The notes under the pieces: generated by a model
What the model saw: only the letters and a program-made list of their open reading frames with translations
Told to the model about the DNA's origin: nothing
The model's database searches: none
Made by a program: the position numbers and the translations under genes
Source of the DNA: an uncultured Pseudomonadales bacterium
GTDB lineage: Bacteria > Pseudomonadota > Gammaproteobacteria > Pseudomonadales > Pseudohongiellaceae
Direction: 5' to 3'
Assembly (NCBI GenBank): GCA_947259995.1
Contig: CAMYOK010000002.1
Location: 536,881-600,880, forward strand
DNA length: 64,000 nt
Shown here: piece by piece, positions 7,893 to 17,916 of the stretch
Numbering within the stretch: position 1 is the first letter of the stretch
How the letters are laid out: every line of letters starts with the position of its first letter

Positions 7893-9044
7893 TTAGTCGA
7901 TAAGACGAGGAATAAACTTAGTCACGCCTTGGATAGGCCCAACTTCACCTGCATAGACGGTGCCGTCTTCAGCCACAGTCACCCCTTCGCCCATGGAGCC
8001 AAAACCGCCCATACCAGAGGCGCGCTCTGAAACGTGCTCTGGAACGAAGTACATCACTTCGCCTGTACGCGCGCTGCCAACTCGCAAGCCTTTGCGCCAG
8101 CCTGGGTTATAGTTGTCGTCAGACTCAGAGTCGATGGCATACAACATATCGTTGTCATCGATGAACAGACCACTGATACGGCTGAACTGATACCAAGTAT
8201 CGATATGCATACCTTCTTGATCGAAGATTTGGATTCGGCGATTGCCACGGTCCGCTACGAATAGACGGTTCTGCGAGTCAAAGGCCAATGAGTGTGGCGA
8301 GCGCATCTGGCCATCTTCATAACCCCACTCGCCAAACGCCTTGATGAAAGTGCCATCTGGCGCGAATATGGAAATGCGGCTCTTAGAGTCAGGGCCAGCT
8401 TCGTCTTGAAACTGTGCGCCGTGAGTTTCAGCCACATAGATACGGCCATCTGGGCCGACAACTACATCGTTAGGGTCTGTAAATCGACCATCTTCAGGAT
8501 CGCCAGTCTCGCCTGGAGTACCGAGGGTTAATAGCAACTCGCCTGTTGGGCTAAACTTTAGGACTGTATGCCCTTTGCCGGCAGCATCTGGAAATTGCTC
8601 AAGCTCGCGGGAGTTTGCTGCACGAGCATCGACAACCCACACATTACCTTCGGCATCAACGTCCATCCCGTGTGGCCAAAGAATCAAGCCTGCACCGAAG
8701 CTCGTAACGACATTGCCGTCGGAGTCTAGCTTTACGATTGGATCCACATCAGAGCCAGCACAAGAGTTTGCGCCGCAGCGATCACCGATCCAAACACTTT
8801 CATTGTCGATATCGATATTGATTGCACTGATTGAACCCCACTGGCGGCCCGCTGGAGGATTACTCCAATCACGAACTGTCTCGTAGGGGTTAGGTAAATT
8901 ATTAACAGGAGTCACGTTTGCGTGCTCTGCTGGCGCTGAAGCACCACGCTGTGCGAAGGTTGCACTAGTTGCGCCAAACATCAGAGCCGCACCCAAAGTA
9001 ACACTCACTGCGGTGTAAAGACGCTTAGATCTATTCTTATTCAT
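7893..9044 (-). CDS. Secreted NHL-repeat beta-propeller protein
   Basis: A 383-residue exported protein with a signal peptide (about residues 1-31, ending TSATFAQ). The rest is an NHL-type propeller: repeated blocks with a G/D-x-hydrophobic-VAD pattern, such as GMDVDAEGNVWVVDARA, DVVVGPDGRIYVAETHG, SLAFDSQNRLFVADRGNRRI and VTVAEDGTVYAGE. Family relatives include peptidylamidoglycolate lyase and vitamin-B-type streptogramin lyases, but no catalytic assignment is safe. The start at 9044 has GAGGA five bases upstream. A strong terminator follows, so it is a single-gene unit. Confidence 0.82.
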   Translation of the reverse strand: MNKNRSKRLYTAVSVTLGAALMFGATSATFAQRGASAPAEHANVTPVNNLPNPYETVRDWSNPPAGRQWGSISAINIDIDNESVWIGDRCGANSCAGSDVDPIVKLDSDGNVVTSFGAGLILWPHGMDVDAEGNVWVVDARAANSRELEQFPDAAGKGHTVLKFSPTGELLLTLGTPGETGDPEDGRFTDPNDVVVGPDGRIYVAETHGAQFQDEAGPDSKSRISIFAPDGTFIKAFGEWGYEDGQMRSPHSLAFDSQNRLFVADRGNRRIQIFDQEGMHIDTWYQFSRISGLFIDDNDMLYAIDSESDDNYNPGWRKGLRVGSARTGEVMYFVPEHVSERASGMGGFGSMGEGVTVAEDGTVYAGEVGPIQGVTKFIPRLID

Positions 9045-9284
9045 CGTAATCCTCATATAACTCAAAGCGGACATCATTTGTATTTATAAGCCAATCAGCG
9101 CTTCGTAGCGGCACTGTTCAGGGCATAGAAACATGACCTTTACCGTCCAGATTGTCAATCCCAAGTCACAATTAACCCCAAACCGGAATATTCAGAGACG
9201 TTTACGCTAAACTCGCTTGTAGATATAGAGCAAGGATCTTTGACGGCGCAACAGCAAACCGATGCCAATATTCACCGTCAATGA
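9045..9284. other. Intergenic region before the NHL gene
   Basis: This 240-base stretch holds the ribosome binding site of the NHL gene and the end of the methyltransferase transcript. A 7-base inverted repeat (TTGACGG at 9240-9246, CCGTCAA at 9275-9281) is present but has no T run. I see no convincing gene or promoter. Confidence 0.4.
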
Positions 9285-10025
9285 TTAAGAAATGCGACTA
9301 AGTGCGTAAGCACAAAGACTTACTACTGTTCCTAAGTTTAATGACTCTACCGCACCAGTGCCCGGTATCGAAAATAGCGTTGGCTGCAAGTCTGCAAGAT
9401 CTGTATGCGGGATTCCACGCGCCTCATTGCCAAAGATATAGAGCTCGTGATCGGCAAACTGTGGGTCCGCTATATCTATACCTTGCATATCTAATGCGGC
9501 AATACGAGTATAACGCTTAGAGATCGCAGCGATAGAGACCTCTGTCTCTATTGGGACGTGAAATACTGCCCCCATACTCGCACGCACTACTTTGGGATTA
9601 AATGGGTCTACGGAGCCGGGGCTTAATAAACAGCGTGCCGCACCAAACCACGCAAGTGAGCGCAGTATCGTTCCCAAATTACCTGGGTCCTGCACTTCAT
9701 ATAAATACACCACTCTCTCGGCACCGCGTGCTTCACCGCTGTCGGCCAATGCCGCAATCGGCACTAAGGCGAAAATTCCTTGTGGAGTTTGCGTGTCGCA
9801 GATGCGCGCCATTTGTTTTGTGCTGATCAGGTGAGTCACAAAATTTTCCGAAGAATAAGCTTGCTCATCGGTCACGAATAATTGTGCGGCAAGCAAAGCC
9901 GCATTATTGGCGCTCGCCTTTTCTAACTCCTGCACAAGATGCTCACCTTCGGCGATGAAATAGCCAAATCTTTCGCGGTATTTTCTCTGTTGTAACTTGC
10001 GCATATCATCGAAGGACAATTTCAC
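9285..10025 (-). CDS. TrmH/SpoU-family RNA 2'-O-methyltransferase
   Basis: SAM-dependent enzyme with the trefoil-knot fold, expected to methylate a ribose of rRNA or tRNA. The 246 residues hold a substrate-binding N-terminal part (EGEHLVQE, residues 26-33) and the three SPOUT motifs: QDPGNLGTILRS, IFGNEARGI and the late SLNLGTVVSLCAYAL. Which nucleotide it modifies cannot be told from sequence. The GTG start overlaps the stop of the upstream FAD-dependent gene in a GTGA of four bases, so the two are coupled. Confidence 0.9.
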   Translation of the reverse strand: MKLSFDDMRKLQQRKYRERFGYFIAEGEHLVQELEKASANNAALLAAQLFVTDEQAYSSENFVTHLISTKQMARICDTQTPQGIFALVPIAALADSGEARGAERVVYLYEVQDPGNLGTILRSLAWFGAARCLLSPGSVDPFNPKVVRASMGAVFHVPIETEVSIAAISKRYTRIAALDMQGIDIADPQFADHELYIFGNEARGIPHTDLADLQPTLFSIPGTGAVESLNLGTVVSLCAYALSRIS

Positions 10026-11653
10026 GCTAACGCTCCTTTGTCGAAGTCTTCTCTCAGCGCAGTTATCAATGCCTCGGCGACCTTAATACCATCAACTCCT
10101 GCGGAAAGAATGCCACCTGCGTAGCCAGCCCCCTCTCCTGCAGGATATAAACCGCGGGTATTGAGGCTCTGCAACGTGTCTCTATCTCGGGTAATGCGAA
10201 TGGGTGACGAAGTGCGTGTCTCCACACCTGTTAGCACCGCGTCTTCTCTATCAAAGTGTCTAATCTGCTTGCCGAAAGCCGGCAACGCTTCGCGAATCGC
10301 ATCAATGGCAAAGTTTGGCAAGGCGCTTGCTAGATCGCCAAGTTTCACACCAGGTTTGTAAGAGGGTTCAACCTGCCCTAATTGCGTTGATGCTCTGCCC
10401 TTGATGAAGTCCCCCAGCAATTGAGCCGGTGCGCAGTAATCTTCACCGCCAAGCATAAATGCTTGCGATTCGAGGGCTTCTTGCAAGGCAATGCCAGCCA
10501 ATGGGCTGCTGGGATAGTCCACTTCCGGGCTAATCCCAACCACAATACCGGAGTTAGCATTGCGTTCATTACGCGAGTACTGACTCATTCCATTAGTCAC
10601 GACTCTTCCTTGTTCTGATGTTGCCGCAACCACAGTGCCACCGGGGCACATGCAGAAACTGTAGACGGCACGTCCATTCTTGGCATGATGCACTAACTTA
10701 TAGTCGGCCGCCCCCAATTGCGGATGGCCGGCATACTTGCCAAGCCGGGCATTGTCTATCAGGGACTGTGGGTGCTCAACTCTGAAGCCTATTGCAAAAG
10801 GCTTCGCTTCAATAAATACGCCCCGGTCGTGCAGCATTCGGAACGTATCGCGCGCGCTATGTCCAAGCGCTAGAATCACGTGCTGGGTATTGATAGTGTC
10901 ACCGTTTGCCAGCGCGACTCCCGTGACTCTGCCCTCATCAACCATCACATCTTGCACTCGTGACTCGAAGCGCACCTCTCCACCCAGCGCAATGATTTCC
11001 TCGCGCATCGCTGCAACCACCCCCGTTAGGCGGAAGGTTCCAATGTGCGGTTTGCTAACGAACAAGATCTCCTCGGGAGCCCCTGCCTTTACAAACTCGA
11101 GCATGACTTTACGGCCATAAAATTTAGGATCTTTGATTTGACTATACAGTTTGCCGTCAGAGAACAAACCAGCGCCCCCTTCGCCAAATTGCACATTCGA
11201 TTCGACATTGAGTATGTTCTTACGCCACAAGCCCCAGGTATCTTGGGTCCGCTGTCGCACTTCGCGACCACGCTCTAAGACGATGGGCTTATATCCCTGC
11301 TGAGCGAGAATCAGTGCCGCAAAAAGGCCACAAGGGCCAAAACCAATAACGACGGGTCGCGCCTGCAGGCCCGCAGGAGCCGCGGCTAGGGGGTAGTAGC
11401 GAGTATCTGGGGCTGTACGGATGTTACGCGCCCCTTTCGTATTCGCCAGGATTGCGTCTTCGTCTGCTACTTCGACATCGACAATGTAGATAAAACTGAT
11501 CACGCTATTCTTTTTGCGCGCATCATAACTGCGCTTAAAGACTGTATAGCCTGTGAGTTCTGCTGATTGAATAGCTAAAGCTGCTAGTATTGCCTGTGTG
11601 AGATCATCCTCACTGTGATCCAGAGGAAGGGACAATTCGGTGAGTCGTAGCAT
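10022..11653 (-). CDS. FAD-dependent dehydrogenase (COG2509 type)
   Basis: An uncharacterised but widespread flavoprotein of 543 residues. An N-terminal domain of about 90 residues precedes the dinucleotide-binding motif VIGFGPCGLFAALILAQ. Further marks are the GEGGAGLFSDGKLYS segment, FCMCPGGTVVAA and the late GEGAGYAGGILSAG that closes the FAD site. The start is placed at the ATG 11653 (MLRLTELSLP), the usual family N-terminus, rather than at an upstream start at 11683. Its gene is coupled to the RNA methyltransferase and divergent from the sensor kinase. Confidence 0.88.
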   Translation of the reverse strand: MLRLTELSLPLDHSEDDLTQAILAALAIQSAELTGYTVFKRSYDARKKNSVISFIYIVDVEVADEDAILANTKGARNIRTAPDTRYYPLAAAPAGLQARPVVIGFGPCGLFAALILAQQGYKPIVLERGREVRQRTQDTWGLWRKNILNVESNVQFGEGGAGLFSDGKLYSQIKDPKFYGRKVMLEFVKAGAPEEILFVSKPHIGTFRLTGVVAAMREEIIALGGEVRFESRVQDVMVDEGRVTGVALANGDTINTQHVILALGHSARDTFRMLHDRGVFIEAKPFAIGFRVEHPQSLIDNARLGKYAGHPQLGAADYKLVHHAKNGRAVYSFCMCPGGTVVAATSEQGRVVTNGMSQYSRNERNANSGIVVGISPEVDYPSSPLAGIALQEALESQAFMLGGEDYCAPAQLLGDFIKGRASTQLGQVEPSYKPGVKLGDLASALPNFAIDAIREALPAFGKQIRHFDREDAVLTGVETRTSSPIRITRDRDTLQSLNTRGLYPAGEGAGYAGGILSAGVDGIKVAEALITALREDFDKGALA

Positions 11654-11786
11654 TGCATCGGTCCTGGCCGGTCGCCCCGGCAAAAGGGAAAAGAAGTGTT
11701 ATTATACAGAAGCATGGCGCTAGCGCTTAAGCAAAGCTAAGAAAACTAGCTCAAGTCGGTTCGAACAAAATAATTAGGGAAAACCA

Positions 11787-14700
11787 TTGGACTCAAATAA
11801 TCAGCACGCAACAGCTCAAGCTTCAGAGGAGTTTGTTCGCAACTTCCTTGCGGCCACCCCCACGCCGGCACTCGCTTTCTTTGGCAATTCGAATAGCATT
11901 GTATTCAATACGTTAGCCGCTGATGCATTGAACATAGCCCATGACGCTCAGAATATTGACGCCAATGACTTAGGTTTCACTGTTTCGAACACCGATGAGC
12001 ATTTTCCGCTGGCTGCCTCACAAATGCCCTGGGTGCGGGCATGGCGAGGCGAGACATTCAGCAATGTCTCCCTGAAAATATCCCCCTCCAATTCGAGCCC
12101 CGTCGTTGTTCTTTGTTCGGGCAAATTAATGCGACACCCCGAAAGCCAATTGCCCTACGTTGCTTTTGTCACTCTGGCCGATGTTACCCCGCAGTTCGAC
12201 AAAGAAATGCTTCAGGAGAAAAACCAGCAGCATTTACAGATGCTCCTTGCGGGCACAAATACTGGCACTTGGGAGTGGAATATTCAAACCGGCGAGATGC
12301 AGTTCAGCGCCCAATGGAGTGCACTTTTAGGCTACAGCAAAGCAGAACTGTCTGAATTTAACTTCGACTCGTGGCGAGACCTTCATCACCCCGATGATTT
12401 ACCCAAGGTTTCCGAGACCATCCGAGCTCACTTGCAAGGCACTGAGCCATTATTTAGCACCATCAGCCGTATCAAACATAAAGACGGCCACTGGGTATGG
12501 TTACAAGTGCACGGTCGCATCTATCGGCGAGATGACAAAAACCAACCGCTACTACTCGCAGGGATTCACCTTGATGTCAGCGATGTTCGAGCATACGAAA
12601 AACAAGCAAAGGTTTCCGAGTCCTATATGGCGGCGGTGGTCAATTCAAGCGCCAATGTCGCCATAATTGCCACAGACACCGAAGGCGTTATTACGATCTT
12701 CAACCCCGGTGCGCAAATGCTACTTGGTTACACAGAAGAAGAGATCATCGGCAAACATACTCCCGCTATATTGCATCTTGAGTCCGAAGTAGTAAAAAGA
12801 TCAATACAGCTTAGCGAGCAAGAAGGCAAAGAAATCACTGGTTTCGATGTGTTTGTCTACGACGCACGCCGAGGTAATGCCGAAACTCGTGCGTGGACCT
12901 ATATCGACAAACAAGGTGAACATCTTAGCGTTAGCTTGACGGTTAGTTCGTTATTGGATGACAGCGGCAATATCATTGGTTTCCTAGGGATTGCCATCGA
13001 TGAAACAGCTCAGCGCAAGGCCGAGGAGCAAGCGCAGGTGGCGGTGCAACGCTTTACCGGCGCATTCGAATCGACTGCAGTAGGCATGGCTCTGGTCTCA
13101 CTCGAAGGGCGTTGGATGGTGGTAAACGATGCTCTATGCCAGATGCTTGGCTACACCCGAGAAGAACTTCTTGCGTCGGATTTTCAAACCATTACCCACC
13201 CAGATGACCTCGAGAACGACCTCGCCTTATTAACCAAGCTGCTTGCAGGCGATGTCCAAAATTATTCGATGCACAAGCGCTACTACCGAAAAGACGGCCA
13301 GCTCATTCAAGCCCTTCTTTGGGTCGCCATTGTGCGTGATAGAAATGGTGCTCCAATCCATTTCGTATCACAAATACAGAACATCACTGAAGAGTATCTA
13401 GCAAGGCAGCGACTAGAAAGTAGCGAAACTCGCCTCCGCGGTCTGTTTGACCTCTCTCCAATAGGCATCATCCTAATGGACTTCCAAACCGGCAAAGCTA
13501 TTGAGGCGAACCGTGCGGTTATTGCCCCTACCGGCTATAGCGATGAGGAATTTTTCCAAATAACAGATCGAGAAATTACCCCGCGCGAGTATGCACCTGC
13601 CATGTCACAGGCGATCGATCAACTACGCAATACTGGACGCTATGAGGCGTTTGAGAAAGAGCACATACGCAAGGACGGTAGTCGCTACCCAGTACTTGCT
13701 CAAGGTATTTTAATGAAAGAGCCAAGCGGCCGCCTTGTCGTCTGGTCACTGGTGGAGGACATTAGCGAGCGCAAACGCTTAGATCGTATCAAGAACGAGT
13801 TTGTCTCTACCGTGAGTCATGAGCTGCGAACGCCATTAACGTCAATCTCTGGCGCCTTATCACTAATCGTTGGCGGGGTATTAGGGGAAGTTCCCAGTGA
13901 AATACTAGACATGCTGAAAATAGCGGCAAAAAGCAGTGAACGTTTGAGTCTACTAGTGAATGATTTGCTGGACATGGACAAATTGCTGGCCGGGAAAATG
14001 GACGTCAAGCTCGAGCTTCTTGATTTACAACCTGTAATCAATGAAGCGGTGAGCGCCATGGCCGCATTTGGGTCTTCACATGGCGTTAAAATCATCAACA
14101 CAGGAAAACTGCACAAACAGATTCGCACTGACAAGGGGCGCTTGCTGCAAATTTTAAACAACTTACTCTCCAACGCCTGCAAACATTCCAAGCCTGGCGG
14201 GCAAGTAACCCTGCACTGTGAAGCTGGCCCAGAGGACAGCGTTATTATCAATATCATTGATAATGGCCAGGGTATCCCTGATGAGTTCCGCTCCCGTATC
14301 TTCCAAAAATTCGCACAGGCCGATGCCACCGACACTAGTGACACTCAAGGCACAGGCCTCGGCTTGGCGATCTGCAAAGAGCTCACCGAACGGCTTGGTG
14401 GCGTCATCGGTTATGAATCCGAAGAAGGCCAGGGATCACACTTTTGGATTCGCCTACCACGGGCTGAAACCGAATTTAATTTCGAAGAACGCACGCCACG
14501 CGTATTACATGTTGAGGACGACAGCGATTTTGCCCGCTTGGTAGCCCTGCAAGTTTCTAACTGGATCGATATGGATCTAGCCAGCGACTTGAGTACAGCG
14601 TTCGAGAAAATAAGACTGAACCATTATGACCTGATACTCTTAGATCTATTTCTACCCGATGGCCATGGCGAGAGCCTCTGGGAAACTATTCACCTCGCGC

Positions 14701-14855
14701 AACCTGATGTACCTATTGTTATTTTATCTGGGCACGAAGTACCGCGAAAACTAGCCGATAACGTTGCAGCAGTGCTTCACAAAGACGAGTCCACACTTAG
14801 TCGAGTCGTCTCAACACTACATAGCATCTTCAAGATGGGAGAGGCACAAGAATGA
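11787..14855 (+). CDS. Hybrid sensor histidine kinase with four PAS-type domains
   Basis: A 1022-residue soluble kinase; no transmembrane segment is seen, so it senses a cytosolic signal. Order: a degenerate PAS-like N-terminus (about 15-130), PAS domains at about 145-270, 280-410, 415-535 and 545-665, each with a PAC-type tail, then HisKA with the phospho-acceptor His678 in VSHELRTP, an HATPase domain with NNLLSNACKHS, DNGQGIP and GTGLGLAI, and a C-terminal receiver with Asp953 (LLDLFLPDGHG). The start is TTG with AGGGA upstream. The stop overlaps the next gene by four bases. It heads a three-gene phosphorelay operon. Confidence 0.93.
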   Translation: MDSNNQHATAQASEEFVRNFLAATPTPALAFFGNSNSIVFNTLAADALNIAHDAQNIDANDLGFTVSNTDEHFPLAASQMPWVRAWRGETFSNVSLKISPSNSSPVVVLCSGKLMRHPESQLPYVAFVTLADVTPQFDKEMLQEKNQQHLQMLLAGTNTGTWEWNIQTGEMQFSAQWSALLGYSKAELSEFNFDSWRDLHHPDDLPKVSETIRAHLQGTEPLFSTISRIKHKDGHWVWLQVHGRIYRRDDKNQPLLLAGIHLDVSDVRAYEKQAKVSESYMAAVVNSSANVAIIATDTEGVITIFNPGAQMLLGYTEEEIIGKHTPAILHLESEVVKRSIQLSEQEGKEITGFDVFVYDARRGNAETRAWTYIDKQGEHLSVSLTVSSLLDDSGNIIGFLGIAIDETAQRKAEEQAQVAVQRFTGAFESTAVGMALVSLEGRWMVVNDALCQMLGYTREELLASDFQTITHPDDLENDLALLTKLLAGDVQNYSMHKRYYRKDGQLIQALLWVAIVRDRNGAPIHFVSQIQNITEEYLARQRLESSETRLRGLFDLSPIGIILMDFQTGKAIEANRAVIAPTGYSDEEFFQITDREITPREYAPAMSQAIDQLRNTGRYEAFEKEHIRKDGSRYPVLAQGILMKEPSGRLVVWSLVEDISERKRLDRIKNEFVSTVSHELRTPLTSISGALSLIVGGVLGEVPSEILDMLKIAAKSSERLSLLVNDLLDMDKLLAGKMDVKLELLDLQPVINEAVSAMAAFGSSHGVKIINTGKLHKQIRTDKGRLLQILNNLLSNACKHSKPGGQVTLHCEAGPEDSVIINIIDNGQGIPDEFRSRIFQKFAQADATDTSDTQGTGLGLAICKELTERLGGVIGYESEEGQGSHFWIRLPRAETEFNFEERTPRVLHVEDDSDFARLVALQVSNWIDMDLASDLSTAFEKIRLNHYDLILLDLFLPDGHGESLWETIHLAQPDVPIVILSGHEVPRKLADNVAAVLHKDESTLSRVVSTLHSIFKMGEAQE

Positions 14856-15241
14856 GCACACTACAAAAGATCGCCCACGTTGATGACGATGAATCAATCC
14901 GCGCTATCGCCAAAGTGGCCTTAGAGAGAATCGGAAAATTCACACTTCTAAGTTGTGCAAGCGGCAAAGAGGCCTTAGAGAGAATACCGGAATTTGCGCC
15001 CGACATAATATTGTTAGATGTGATGATGCCAGGTCTCGATGGTCCTACGACTCTCAAGCAGCTGCGTGAAAAAATGAACTTTGAAAAAACAGCGGTCATC
15101 TTCATGACTGCCAAAGTGCAAAGTTCCGAGGTCGAGTACTATAAATCACTTGGCGCATTCAATGTAATTTTAAAACCATTTGATGCGATGGGCCTGTCAG
15201 ATCAATTGAAGAACTACTGGGTGCAATTCAATGGCGAATGA
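14852..15241 (+). CDS. Single-domain response regulator
   Basis: A 129-residue CheY-like receiver with no output domain. The acidic pocket is HVDDDE near residues 9-14, the acceptor is Asp56 (ILLDVMMPGLDG), followed by the Thr switch in FMTAK and the Lys of LKPFD. It starts inside the stop codon of the hybrid kinase and ends 11 bases inside the next gene. It probably shuttles phosphate between the kinase and the Hpt domain of the downstream protein, or acts on another target by contact. Confidence 0.92.
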   Translation: MSTLQKIAHVDDDESIRAIAKVALERIGKFTLLSCASGKEALERIPEFAPDIILLDVMMPGLDGPTTLKQLREKMNFEKTAVIFMTAKVQSSEVEYYKSLGAFNVILKPFDAMGLSDQLKNYWVQFNGE

Positions 15242-16892
15242 TAACCAAGAATTTCTCAAAGAAATGGAGTCCTTGCGCTTGGACTTCCATAAACGCCTGC
15301 TAAGAGAGTTGGAGCAAATGGTCGCGTATCGCAGTAAAAGTGATACCCAACTATGTGATTTGACGACTATTAAAGAGCTATATGATGCTAGCCATAAACT
15401 AGCCGGATCGGCGCTGACCTTTGGCTATAAAGACACTGGCATTTTATTACGCAGTTTCGAGAATTTTTTGGACCAAGCTCTTTGTGGGGGCAACCAGATC
15501 GAGCCGAGCCAGATGCGGCTAAAACTGCACGAATTAGCTCCTGCCGTCTCGCTACCTAGTACTGATGAAATCGAGGTCGAGGATGCCCGGACCCCCACTA
15601 GTGAACCTGTCGAGGCCTTGCATCGAAACGAAGACATTAGCATTTACATCCTAGAAGACGAGACCTCCACCAGCGAGGCGCTGAAACTTGGCCTATCTAG
15701 TTTCGGCTATGTAGTGACTACCTTCAGTGATATCGCGGCCTTGTGTGAGCACGCCTTAGTAAGCCCCCCAGACGGGCTGATATTTGATAAATCTGAAAAA
15801 TCGTCGCTAGGTAATAAGCTTGACCTTGTAAGCAAAAGCTTACGAGAGAATGGGCTAGGTGATATACCGCTTATCGTCATAAGCCCCAATGACGATTTTA
15901 ATGAAAAGCTCCTCGCAGCAAGAAATGGAGTTGCGTCATTCTTAGCAAAACCCGTCAGCATCCCCGACTTGGAGTCAAGCTTAGACTACGTGCTGCAGCA
16001 GAATCTGCGCTCTCCTTATCGAGTCCTTCTTGTCGACGATGACGCCTACACTCTAGAGCATCACCGATTGATGCTTGAGCGCTGGGGGATCGTCGCCAGA
16101 ACGCTTGTCGACCCAGCACAAACCCTGGAGCTTATAGACGAATTTCATCCCGACTTATTAATCTTTGACCTACACATGCCGCTTTGTACAGGCATAGAGT
16201 TAGCCGAAGTCGTGCGCTATCACACACAACTTGTGCACATCCCGATTATCTTCCTCTCTAGTGAACGTAATGAGAGTCGTCAACTTGTTGCAATGATGAC
16301 AGGTGGAGATGATTTTATTGTAAAGCCCGTTGTGGAAGACAATTTCGTGACGACGATAAAAAGCCGAGCCCAACGCGCCCGGAAACTTGCCGAGTTGATG
16401 ACCCGAGACAGCCTAACGGGATTGCTGAAGCACACCGAAATAAAAGAACGTCTTAGTTACGAATTTGCTCGAGCACAGCGTCAACAGAGCGTCGTGAGCG
16501 TTGCGATGATTGATATCGACCACTTCAAGAAAGTGAATGACACCTATGGCCACCAAACCGGCGATGTGGTTATCGCCACTCTCGCACATTTAATCAAGCG
16601 AGGCCTGCGCACTACCGATCTTGTCGGTCGCTATGGCGGCGAAGAATACATGGTAGTTCTGCCCGACACCGATACCGACAACGCGCTTACAAAGCTAAAC
16701 TTGCTACGTGTAGAGTTTGAAAAAATAGTATTCCGTCACAAAGATGAAGAGTTCACTTGTAGTTTTAGCGGCGGGGTGTGCTCTTCAGATCTAGTGAATA
16801 ATGTCGACGATTTTGTCGAGCAGTCAGACAGAGCGCTTTACAGCGCAAAAGAGCAAGGTCGCAATCAAATTATCGCCGCCAATAATTCGTAG
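15231..16892 (+). CDS. Hpt-REC-REC-GGDEF diguanylate cyclase
   Basis: A 553-residue signalling protein expected to make cyclic di-GMP. Order: Hpt domain with acceptor His55 in SHKLAGSAL, a first receiver-like domain (about 133-255, acceptor-position Asp in LIFDKS, Lys in FLAKPVS), a second receiver with Asp313 (LLIFDLHMP), and a GGDEF domain whose active site reads GGEEY at 469-473. GGEEY is an active variant. The inhibitory site RxxD (RTTD) lies five residues before it, so product feedback is likely. The start overlaps the response regulator gene by 11 bases. The presence of Hpt and cyclase in one chain ties the relay directly to c-di-GMP output. Confidence 0.92.
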   Translation: MANDNQEFLKEMESLRLDFHKRLLRELEQMVAYRSKSDTQLCDLTTIKELYDASHKLAGSALTFGYKDTGILLRSFENFLDQALCGGNQIEPSQMRLKLHELAPAVSLPSTDEIEVEDARTPTSEPVEALHRNEDISIYILEDETSTSEALKLGLSSFGYVVTTFSDIAALCEHALVSPPDGLIFDKSEKSSLGNKLDLVSKSLRENGLGDIPLIVISPNDDFNEKLLAARNGVASFLAKPVSIPDLESSLDYVLQQNLRSPYRVLLVDDDAYTLEHHRLMLERWGIVARTLVDPAQTLELIDEFHPDLLIFDLHMPLCTGIELAEVVRYHTQLVHIPIIFLSSERNESRQLVAMMTGGDDFIVKPVVEDNFVTTIKSRAQRARKLAELMTRDSLTGLLKHTEIKERLSYEFARAQRQQSVVSVAMIDIDHFKKVNDTYGHQTGDVVIATLAHLIKRGLRTTDLVGRYGGEEYMVVLPDTDTDNALTKLNLLRVEFEKIVFRHKDEEFTCSFSGGVCSSDLVNNVDDFVEQSDRALYSAKEQGRNQIIAANNS

Positions 16893-16915
16893 AATCACAA
16901 TGAGTCCTCAGTACA

Positions 16916-17536
16916 ATGGCACGATCGAAAAGTAGCAATCGTTGGCTAGAAGAACACGTCAACGACCCTTATGTTAAAAAAGCGCAAGTCGACGGTTACC
17001 GCTCTCGCGCCAGTTACAAACTATTAGAGCTTATTGAGAAAGATAAATTAGTGAAGCCTGGCATGATAGTACTAGACCTTGGCTCGACTCCAGGCGGTTG
17101 GTCGCAGGTGGTAGCCCCGTTGGTGGGCCGTCACGGCAAAACAATCGCCTCCGATATTCTGCCAATGGCGCCGATTAACGACGTTATTTTTATCGAGGGA
17201 GATTTCACAGAGCAAACCGTGTTCGACCAGATCTTAGCGGCTTTAAACGAGGAAAAAGTCGACTTTGTCATGTCGGACATGGCGCCCAACATCAGTGGAG
17301 TGGACGCCGCGGACCAGGCCTCTTCCATCTACTTAGTAGAGCTCGCCTTGGATATGGCAAGAACCGTGCTCAAACCAGGCGCCAACTTTGCTACAAAAGT
17401 TTTTCACGGAGAAGGCTATGATCAATATCTAAAAGAGGTGCGTAGCAGTTTTCAGAAGGTAGTAGTGCGCAAACCCGAAGCCTCTCGATCTCGCTCGCGC
17501 GAGGTCTATATCGTTGGCAAAGGTTTCAAAGCATAA
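16916..17536 (+). CDS. rlmE: 23S rRNA 2'-O-ribose U2552 methyltransferase
   Basis: FtsJ/RrmJ enzyme that methylates U2552 in the peptidyl transferase A-loop during late 50S assembly. The 206 residues match the family. SAM motif [12 protein letters not shown] is near residues 54-65; the catalytic K-D-K-E set is recognisable ([30 protein letters not shown]). It is preceded by the signalling operon with a 23-base gap and is convergent with the DUF3622 gene three bases after its stop. Confidence 0.96.
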   Translation: MARSKSSNRWLEEHVNDPYVKKAQVDGYRSRASYKLLELIEKDKLVKPGMIVLDLGSTPGGWSQVVAPLVGRHGKTIASDILPMAPINDVIFIEGDFTEQTVFDQILAALNEEKVDFVMSDMAPNISGVDAADQASSIYLVELALDMARTVLKPGANFATKVFHGEGYDQYLKEVRSSFQKVVVRKPEASRSRSREVYIVGKGFKA

Positions 17537-17539
17537 GCT

Positions 17540-17758
17540 CTATTGGCGCGCCTTGCGTTTGTTGCGCTCGCTAAGGTCGAGAAACTCTTTCAAGGCGGTC
17601 TCTGCCCATACATTCGCTTCCGCTTCGTTCGCGAAACCATCTTGGGCTTTAGACACCACCGTGCGCTTAGACGTTGCTCGGCGCATGATTTGCGCACTCC
17701 ACAGGCCGCTAGCAGAATCCTGCTCCACGTGACTAGTGTATTTTTTCGCTGCCGCCAT
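17540..17758 (-). CDS. DUF3622-type small protein
   Basis: A 72-residue basic protein with the pattern of the gammaproteobacterial DUF3622 family: WSAQIMRRATSKRTVVSK, then a QDGFANEAEANVWAE segment and a Lys/Arg-rich tail. The function is unknown. The frame is open to 17926, but the ATG at 17758 has AGGAG five bases upstream and gives the family N-terminus, so the longer form is rejected. It is convergent with rlmE and divergent from the permease gene. Confidence 0.8.
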   Translation of the reverse strand: MAAAKKYTSHVEQDSASGLWSAQIMRRATSKRTVVSKAQDGFANEAEANVWAETALKEFLDLSERNKRKARQ

Positions 17759-17916
17759 AAGTGCTCCTAGTGATTTTTGAGTATGATTGCAAAATTGGGC
17801 GCTACTTATACCCGATGCCGCCGCCACTGGCCAGTCTAATTGGCAAAAACTGCGCCTTCCGTTTCGAATTACTTTGGTGTCTACTGTTTGCAAAACTAAG
17901 CCCATACGAGCTCTCA

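Noticed and set aside
11717..11726. Palindrome GCGCTAGCGC between the FAD-dependent and kinase genes
   Set aside because: A 10-base palindrome of common codons with no second copy or promoter alignment; likely chance.
13817..14344. A 175-residue minus-strand open frame inside the kinase gene
   Set aside because: It is antisense to the HisKA and HATPase region, whose motifs are clearly real; no family feature is visible.
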